NCBI GenBank assembly: GCA_022257805.1
Contig: JAKOPB010000032.1
Span: forward strand, 1-5,701
Length of the DNA stretch: 5,701 nucleotides
Source of the DNA: Nanobdellati archaeon
GTDB lineage: Archaea > Aenigmatarchaeota > Aenigmatarchaeia > PWEA01
Reading direction: 5' to 3'
In this document: positions 1 to 4,576 of the stretch, piece after piece
How the letters are laid out: the number at the start of each line of letters is the position of its first letter
Position numbering within the stretch: position 1 is the first letter of the stretch
The notes under the pieces: generated by a model
What the model saw: the letters and a program-made list of their open reading frames with translations, nothing else
What the model was told of the DNA's origin: nothing
The model's database searches: none
Made by a program: the position numbers and the translations under genes

Positions 1-2377
1 CCAGTACCTGGAAGGGGTCGTTGTCAAAAATTCCTACGTCGATGTAGTTTGGTATAAAGGTTCCCGAATCGTCTCTGCTGAACCCAAGGCCCATCTGTGT
101 AAGATCGTTTGTCCCGAAAGAAAAGAAATCGGCCTCTCTGGCTATCTCGTCGGCGGTAACGACTGCCCTCGGGATCTCTATCATGGTACCTACTTCGTAG
201 TCGATTCTCTCCTTGCTTTCAAAGACGTCCTGGTCGACTTCCTCGACTACCTTCTCTTTTACATTCTCCAGTTCCTTTACAGTTCCTATAAGAGGAACCA
301 TTATCTTAGGTTCGACCTCATGACCCTCTTCGCTCACCTCCGATGCTGCTTCGAGGATCGCCCTGGTCTGCATCCTGTATATTTCGGGGAAGGTTATCCC
401 GAGACGGCAACCTCTATGACCCAGCATGGGATTCTCCTCCTCGAGCCTCTCAACCTTCGCCTCTATTTCCTTCCTGTCTACATCCAGTTTCTCTGCAAGC
501 TCTATCTGCCTTTCGTCCTCCGTGGGAGCAAATTCATGTAGAGGCGGATCAAGGAGACGGATTATCATCGGGCGTCCTCCTATGGCTTTAAACAGTTCCT
601 TGAAATCCTTCTTCTGCATAGGCATCAGTTTGTCGAGGGCTCTGTTTCTCTCTTCTTCACTCTCAGAGATTATCAGTTCCTGCATGGCTTCCAGCCTTTC
701 TGGCTCGAAAAACATATGCTCGGTCCTGCAGAGACCTATACCCTCCGCGCCAAACTCAACGGCCTTCTCCGTATCTTCCGGTGTGTCGGCATTTGCTCTG
801 ACACCCATCTTCCTTATACCATCAGCCCACTCCAAGAGCTTTTGGAACTCATCTGTAAACTCCGGTTCTATGAGAGGAGCCTCTCCAAGAATAACGTCAC
901 CGGTAGTACCGTCTATTGTTATTATATCATCCTTTTCTATCCTCTTTCCGTTGACCTCAAAATATTCCTCCTCCAGATTTATCTCTATTTCTTCGGCACC
1001 TGCGACACAGGGTTTTCCCATTCCCCTTGCAACGACGGCTGCATGGCTTGTCATTCCACCTCTGCTTGTGAGGACTCCCTCAGAAGCCGCTAAACCGTGG
1101 ATATCCTCCGGCGTAGTCTCCGGTCTTACGAGAACTATATCTTCACCGTCTTCACCTCTTCTTTCGGCCTCGTCCGTGTCGAAGACAACGCTACCTGAAG
1201 CCGCGCCTGGCGATGCGTTTATACCCTGTGTCAGATTATCGAGATCCGCCTCCGGATCTATCCTCTTGTGCAGTATCTTTTCCACCTGTTCGCCATCGAC
1301 CCGCAACAAAGCCACTTCCTTGCTTATTATTTCCTCCTCATGCATATCATGGGCTATCTTGACGGCGGCATTTGGTGTCCTTTTGCCTGTTCTCGTCTGC
1401 AGGATATAGAGTTCTCCGTCCTCCACTGTAAACTCGAGGTCCTGCATATCTTTGTATTTATCTTCTAAAATCCCACACACCTCCTCCAGCTCCTCGTATA
1501 TGTCCGGCCAGATATCCTTCAGGTCGGAGATTTGCAGGGGTGTTCTTATACCTGCGACCACGTCCTCTCCCTGTGCATTCCTGAGAAACTCACCGTAGAT
1601 TTTGTTCTCTCCTGTAGATGGATCCCGGGTAAATGCAACTCCGCTCCCGGACTGCTTACCTGTATTTCCGTATACCATTGCCTGTACGTTTACAGCGGTT
1701 CCCATATCGTGAGGTAGATCGTTCAGATTCCTGTAACGGATGGCTCTCTCGTTGTCCCAGGAAGAAAAAACTGCCTTGGTAGCCTCCACCAGCTGCTTCC
1801 ATGGATCGGAGGGTATATCATTTACAAGCTCCTTGTACTTTTCCGTAACCTCCTTCATTCCATCTGCATCAAGATCCACGTCTTTGTCCGCTCCCCTTCT
1901 CTCCTTCACTTCGTCCATCTTCTCCTCGAACCTCCTGTGTGGTATACCCCTCACAACCTCGCCGAACATGTTTATGAAACGTCTGTAGCTGTCGTAGGCG
2001 AACCTCTCGTCCGTCTTTTCCTTCAAACCCTGTAGCGTTTCCTCGTTGAGCCCCAGATTTAAAACGGTGTCCATCATACCGGGCATAGAGACGGCAGCAC
2101 CTGAACGGACAGAAACTAGCAGCGGGTCCTTGGGATCACCAAACTCCTGCCCCATCTCCCTCTCCAGTTCCTTCATCTTCTCCTTCATTTGCTCCTCCAT
2201 CTTCCTGGTTAGCTTTCCTTCGTCCAGATATTTCAGACAGGCCTCTGTTGTCACCGTGTAACCCGGAGGTACATTCAGACCTATGTTTGTCATTTCAGCA
2301 AGATTGGAGCCTTTTCCACCCAGAAGATTTTTCATGTCTGCGCTGCCTTCCTTGAAAGAGTATACATATTTGGTCAT
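1..2377 (-). CDS. ppdK: Pyruvate, phosphate dikinase, 3' end cut off by the window
   Basis: This enzyme interconverts pyruvate + ATP + phosphate and PEP + AMP + pyrophosphate in the cytoplasm, serving glycolysis or PEP synthesis. The visible 792 residues (family about 870-890) hold three parts. The N-terminal ATP-grasp domain has GGKGSNLAEM at about 20-29 and VRSGAAVSMPGMMDTV at 90-105. The swivelling phosphohistidine domain has GGMTSHAAVVARGMGKP, with catalytic His445 (codon at 1043-1045). Most of the PEP/pyruvate barrel follows, with GLCRTEHMF (Arg551), RLLDPPLHEF (Arg607) and SFGTNDLTQ (Asn757). These residues match the known Clostridium symbiosum sites with an offset of about ten, so the catalytic Cys should be near residue 821, beyond the left edge. 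SMPGMMDTV and GGMTSHAAVVARG separate it from PEP synthase. The ATG at 2377 precedes the conserved N-terminus directly. It has no Shine-Dalgarno sequence and lies 32 bases from a TTTAAA box, suggesting a leaderless or very short-leader mRNA. Confidence 0.97.
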   Translation of the reverse strand, partial: MTKYVYSFKEGSADMKNLLGGKGSNLAEMTNIGLNVPPGYTVTTEACLKYLDEGKLTRKMEEQMKEKMKELEREMGQEFGDPKDPLLVSVRSGAAVSMPGMMDTVLNLGLNEETLQGLKEKTDERFAYDSYRRFINMFGEVVRGIPHRRFEEKMDEVKERRGADKDVDLDADGMKEVTEKYKELVNDIPSDPWKQLVEATKAVFSSWDNERAIRYRNLNDLPHDMGTAVNVQAMVYGNTGKQSGSGVAFTRDPSTGENKIYGEFLRNAQGEDVVAGIRTPLQISDLKDIWPDIYEELEEVCGILEDKYKDMQDLEFTVEDGELYILQTRTGKRTPNAAVKIAHDMHEEEIISKEVALLRVDGEQVEKILHKRIDPEADLDNLTQGINASPGAASGSVVFDTDEAERRGEDGEDIVLVRPETTPEDIHGLAASEGVLTSRGGMTSHAAVVARGMGKPCVAGAEEIEINLEEEYFEVNGKRIEKDDIITIDGTTGDVILGEAPLIEPEFTDEFQKLLEWADGIRKMGVRANADTPEDTEKAVEFGAEGIGLCRTEHMFFEPERLEAMQELIISESEEERNRALDKLMPMQKKDFKELFKAIGGRPMIIRLLDPPLHEFAPTEDERQIELAEKLDVDRKEIEAKVERLEEENPMLGHRGCRLGITFPEIYRMQTRAILEAASEVSEEGHEVEPKIMVPLIGTVKELENVKEKVVEEVDQDVFESKERIDYEVGTMIEIPRAVVTADEIAREADFFSFGTNDLTQMGLGFSRDDSGTFIPNYIDVGIFDNDPFQVL

Positions 2378-2406
2378 GGATACCAGCGTTGGTAATATTG
2401 TTAGGG

Positions 2407-2416
2407 TTATTTAAAG
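2407..2416 (-). promoter_or_regulatory. Candidate archaeal TATA box for ppdK
   Basis: On the minus strand this reads CTTTAAATAA, preceded by an A-run that could serve as the BRE. The TTTAAA core ends 32 bases before the ppdK ATG, which would place transcription start within about ten bases of the start codon. It lies between the tRNA 3' end and ppdK, so ppdK could be transcribed independently of the tRNA. The call rests on sequence and spacing only. Confidence 0.6.
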
Positions 2417-2448
2417 TTTTTTGATGAACTGAAGCCATGGTAGAGAAG

Positions 2449-2573
2449 TGGTGGGCCGGCCGAGATTTGAACTCGGGTCTGAGGCTCCCAAAGCCCCAAT
2501 GCTAGTCCAATGTAGGAAGCTAGGTTCCTACAAAATGATAAGGAACCTTTTCTTCTGGCTACACCACCGGCCC
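2449..2573 (-). tRNA. tRNA-Pro (anticodon TGG) with D-loop intron and encoded CCA
   Basis: The acceptor stem GGGCCGG (2573-2567) pairs fully with CCGGCCC (2459-2453), followed by discriminator A and encoded CCA (2451-2449). The anticodon stem GGGGC/GCCTC encloses the loop TTTGGGA, with anticodon TGG at 2490-2488 (proline). The T arm is CCGAG-TTCAAAT-CTCGG. The D arm becomes normal only if 47 bases are removed: GTGT, then AGCC joined to TGGACTA, then GCAT, which restores the invariant G18-G19. The spliced product is 78 bases including CCA. There is no intron at the common archaeal position 37/38. The gene lies 71 bases upstream of ppdK on the same strand and is divergent from mre11. The variable loop is short (AGAC, 4 bases). 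Confidence 0.95.
2510..2556 (-). other. tRNA intron (47 nt) in the D-loop, bulge-helix-bulge-like
   Basis: In the RNA, GUAG (2562-2559) pairs with CUAC (2515-2512) as the 4-bp central helix, and GAAG (2555-2552) pairs with CUUC (2519-2516) as the inner helix. The two 3-base bulges are CCA (2558-2556) and AUU (2511-2509). Cutting each bulge after its second base, as the archaeal splicing endonuclease does, joins AGCC to UGGACUA and gives a standard D-loop. The outer helix is poor, with one possible U-G pair, so this is a relaxed motif. The intron interior forms an 8-bp hairpin AGGUUCCU/AGGAACCU with an 11-base loop. An equally long alternative hairpin also exists (see findings). The boundaries are inferred from both the mature tRNA shape and the bulges, which agree. 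Confidence 0.82.
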
Positions 2574-2581
2574 ATGACATA

Positions 2582-2623
2582 GTAACTTGTGGGGAATGAT
2601 TTATTAGGTTTAAGTCAAGTTAC
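2582..2623. repeat. 8-bp inverted repeat in the divergent intergenic region
   Basis: GTAACTTG (2582-2589) and CAAGTTAC (2616-2623) are perfect reverse complements separated by 26 bases. They flank the candidate tRNA TATA box and end just upstream of the mre11 TTTAAA box. The repeat could be a dimeric regulator site or chance. No gene covers it. Confidence 0.4.
2598..2606 (-). promoter_or_regulatory. Candidate TATA box for tRNA-Pro
   Basis: The minus strand reads TAATAAATC, centred about 29 bases upstream of the tRNA 5' end. That is suitable for an archaeal TATA box with transcription starting at or a few bases before the mature end. A second AT-rich option (TTAAAC, near 2608-2613) is slightly too far away. 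The sequence match is weak. Confidence 0.4.
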
Positions 2624-2628
2624 GAACT

Positions 2629-2637
2629 CATTTAAAG
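2629..2637 (+). promoter_or_regulatory. Candidate TATA box for mre11 (and possibly the operon)
   Basis: CATTTAAAG has its TTTAAA core at 2631-2636, 29 bases before the mre11 ATG. This is nearly the same layout as the ppdK promoter. The core is enclosed by a short inverted repeat, GAACT (2624-2628) and AGTTC (2636-2640). The predicted transcription start falls near 2657-2662, giving a leader of under ten bases. That supports ATG 2666 over the upstream in-frame GTG at 2657. Confidence 0.55.
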
Positions 2638-2665
2638 TTCAAAAAACAATTGTTGCGTGGTTTGC

Positions 2666-3982
2666 ATGGCAAAAATTTCAGTGATATCGGACTTGCACCT
2701 GGGATTTGGTAAGGGAACCGAGAGAGAGGAGGATCCGTTTGTGGCGGCAGAGAGGACCATAGAAAAGATAAAGGAACTTGATTCCGACGTAGTTCTTCTG
2801 GCAGGAGACATCTTTGACACCAGACTTCCGAGACCGGAGCACTGGTCTAGATTCATGAAGATGCTCTCGCTACTGAAAGATGGGAAAAGGGCAAAAATAA
2901 CAAAGCTGGAGGGCAGGGAAGATATTCCAGAGGAAGCCCTGCGAGGAATCCCCTTGGTTGCGATACACGGAACACATGAAAGAAGGGGCAAAGGCATGAA
3001 GAACTCTATAAAGGCCCTTGAAGATGCCGGGTTCCTGATACACCTTCACTGTAGTTCACTGGAGTTGGACATAGAAGGAGAAAGGTTGGGAATACATGGA
3101 ATGAGCGGCGTACCAGAAAAATATTCAAAGAGTGTACTGAAAAAGTGGGATCCGGAACCATTTGAAGATGCTTACAATATATTTATGCTTCATCAGGATT
3201 TGGAACAATATATATACAATCCCGTGAGTCCGCCTGAGTTAGGACTAGAAGATATGCCGGATAACTTTGACCTCTACGTGTCCGGACATATACACTGGAA
3301 AGAAAAGACGGAGGTCAAGGATAAACCGTTCATAATACCAGGTAGCCTTGTTCCCACGCAGCTAAAGAAAAAGGAGGCCGAGAGCTCGAAGGGCTTCTAC
3401 GTTATCGATACCGAAGACCAGAGCCTGGATTTTGTAGAAGTAGAACCTCCCCGTGGATTCTTTTACGAGGAAGTTGAGGTGAACGGGGAGGACCTTAGAA
3501 AAATAGAAAGGATGGTTGAAGAAAAACTCGAGGATATTGTGGTCAAGGAAAACGAGGAAAGATCCCTTGTGAGGATAAAGGTAAAGGGCAAGCTTCCAAA
3601 GGGCATAAACTCTAGCGATCTCGACCTCAGCGATCTCAAGGAGAAGTACAATGACGCAGCCATACTCAGTATTTCAGAAAACCTGGAGGAAGAAGGGATG
3701 GAAGAAAAGGTTCAGACATTAAGAGATCTCAGAGAGGAAAAGCTCTCTGTAGACGAGATGGGGATGAAAATGCTCAGAGAAAGGGTAAAGGAGGCCGGAG
3801 CAAATATGGAACCGGATGAAGTCTTTGAAAGTCTGGTAAACGGCGATATAGAAGATGCCCTGGAGACTATGAAGGAGGGAATGGAAAGAGAGGTGGAGGG
3901 AGAAGAGGAAGCGGATGGAAAATCAGATGGAAAGACCCCAGAAACCGATAGCAGTACCAGTGGTGAGTGGTGGAAAAAGTAA
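2666..3982 (+). CDS. mre11: Mre11-family DNA double-strand break repair nuclease
   Basis: 438 residues. Mre11 is the Mn-dependent nuclease subunit of the Mre11-Rad50 complex, which binds and trims broken DNA ends. Metallophosphoesterase motifs are seen in order: SDLHLG (Asp9, His11), AGDIFD (Asp48), IHGTHERR (101-107, His104), MLHQD (His176) and SGHIHW (His208, His210), followed by IPGSLVPTQL, which matches the family's PGS-x-x-x-T segment. The usual metal-binding Asn in GNHD/E is Thr103 here. Residues about 265-335 form the capping region. The C-terminal third is helical, Glu-rich and probably the Rad50-binding part, and a low-complexity acidic tail (about 405-430) ends in WWKK. The start is placed at ATG 2666. 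A GTG three codons earlier is in frame but would lie at or upstream of the predicted transcription start. rad50 follows two genes downstream, supporting the assignment. Confidence 0.93.
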   Translation: MAKISVISDLHLGFGKGTEREEDPFVAAERTIEKIKELDSDVVLLAGDIFDTRLPRPEHWSRFMKMLSLLKDGKRAKITKLEGREDIPEEALRGIPLVAIHGTHERRGKGMKNSIKALEDAGFLIHLHCSSLELDIEGERLGIHGMSGVPEKYSKSVLKKWDPEPFEDAYNIFMLHQDLEQYIYNPVSPPELGLEDMPDNFDLYVSGHIHWKEKTEVKDKPFIIPGSLVPTQLKKKEAESSKGFYVIDTEDQSLDFVEVEPPRGFFYEEVEVNGEDLRKIERMVEEKLEDIVVKENEERSLVRIKVKGKLPKGINSSDLDLSDLKEKYNDAAILSISENLEEEGMEEKVQTLRDLREEKLSVDEMGMKMLRERVKEAGANMEPDEVFESLVNGDIEDALETMKEGMEREVEGEEEADGKSDGKTPETDSSTSGEWWKK

Positions 3983-3989
3983 ACTAAAG

Positions 3990-3998
3990 ATTTAAATT
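3990..3998 (+). promoter_or_regulatory. Possible internal promoter ahead of the NYN gene
   Basis: ATTTAAATT contains a TTTAAA core (3991-3996) eight bases past the mre11 stop. If used, transcription would start near 4018-4020, leaving a leader of about 40 bases that contains the Shine-Dalgarno site at 4048. This would allow the NYN gene and rad50 to be expressed apart from mre11. AT-rich intergenic sequence makes chance matches likely. Confidence 0.35.
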
Positions 3999-4047
3999 CT
4001 TCCAGAAAGCTTTGTATGTGAAAAGACGGTATTAAATTGTAAATAAA

Positions 4048-4054
4048 GAGGTGA
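4048..4054 (+). promoter_or_regulatory. Shine-Dalgarno site that points to an ATT start
   Basis: GAGGTGA matches seven consecutive bases of the anti-Shine-Dalgarno complement (AGGAGGTGA). It sits four bases before an in-frame ATT at 4059. The next in-frame conventional start, GTG 4101, is too far away to use this site. It is the clearest ribosome binding site in the window, and ppdK and mre11 show none. Confidence 0.6.
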
Positions 4055-4058
4055 AAAT

Positions 4059-4562
4059 ATTAGAAAAACTTCTTTCGAAGATCAGAGGGTAGCAGTATTT
4101 GTGGATATACAGAACATGTATTACTCTGCTAAGAACCTTTATGACAGCAAGGTGGATTATTCATCACTTATAGACGTGGCAAGGGACAACAGGAAGCTTA
4201 TCAGGGCCATTTCTTATGTGATTAAAGCAGAGACTCCGGACGAGGAGAACTTTTTCGAAGCGCTAAGTGAGATAGGATTCCAGGTAAAGAAAAAGGACCT
4301 TAAAGAGTTTCGCGGTGGAGCAAAGAAAGGAGACTGGGACATGGGGATAGCTATAGACGCTATAAAGATGTCAGAGAAGATAGACGTAGCTGTGCTTGTC
4401 ACCGGAGATGGTGATTTCCGTTCCTTAGTCGAACATCTGAAGTCCGAAGGAATCCAGGTTGAAGTGATGTCGTTCGGAAAATCGACGTCCAGTGAACTGG
4501 TAGAGGCCTGTGACGTGTTTCTGAATATGGACAAGAAAAAAGATCTGTATCTGATGGACTGA
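4059..4562 (+). CDS. NYN-domain (LabA/DUF88-like) putative nuclease between mre11 and rad50
   Basis: A PIN-like NYN fold, a family of Mg-dependent putative RNases, probably cytoplasmic with unknown target. It has 167 residues from the proposed ATT start. The family signature is clear: VAVFVDIQNMYYSA (first strand with the first catalytic Asp), GGAKKGDWDMGIAIDAI (central Asp), LVTGDGDF (paired Asp), and EVMSFGKSTSSELVEACDVF at the end. No extra domain, signal peptide or membrane segment is seen. The only conventional in-frame start, GTG 4101, would begin inside the first strand (MDIQN) and delete VAVF. The upstream frame is open from a stop at 4044 and reads FEDQRVAVFVD, which looks like homologues, so the ATT at 4059 behind GAGGTGA is preferred. 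A one-base frameshift is the alternative (see findings). It lies 76 bases after mre11 and 14 bases before rad50, so co-transcription with rad50 is very likely. A role in DNA repair is inferred from position only. Confidence 0.85.
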   Translation: MRKTSFEDQRVAVFVDIQNMYYSAKNLYDSKVDYSSLIDVARDNRKLIRAISYVIKAETPDEENFFEALSEIGFQVKKKDLKEFRGGAKKGDWDMGIAIDAIKMSEKIDVAVLVTGDGDFRSLVEHLKSEGIQVEVMSFGKSTSSELVEACDVFLNMDKKKDLYLMD

Positions 4563-4576
4563 AATCCTGAGAAAAG

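Noticed and set aside
426..1409. Long plus-strand open frame (327 residues, very Ser-rich) opposite ppdK
   Set aside because: It is the antisense of a well-conserved PPDK reading frame with all family motifs. The Ser/Phe/Leu-rich composition is what reverse-complemented Glu/Lys/Arg codons produce.
2496..2512. Direct repeat CCAATG (2496-2501 and 2507-2512) as a target-site duplication from an inserted element
   Set aside because: One copy spans the 3' splice junction and the other is the D-stem/anticodon-stem boundary of the tRNA. No mobile element lies between them.
2522..2555. Plus-strand hairpin followed by TTTTCTT, resembling an intrinsic terminator
   Set aside because: It is the antisense view of the tRNA intron hairpin, and no plus-strand transcription unit ends there.
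2449..2573. tRNA disrupted by an insertion or a pseudogene
   Set aside because: All stems are intact once the 47-base intron is removed, CCA is encoded, and the splice motif predicts exactly the needed junction.
2657..2665. GTG at 2657 as the mre11 start
   Set aside because: It would add only MVC before the conserved MAKISVISD and lies at or before the predicted transcription start from the TTTAAA box. ATG 2666 fits better.
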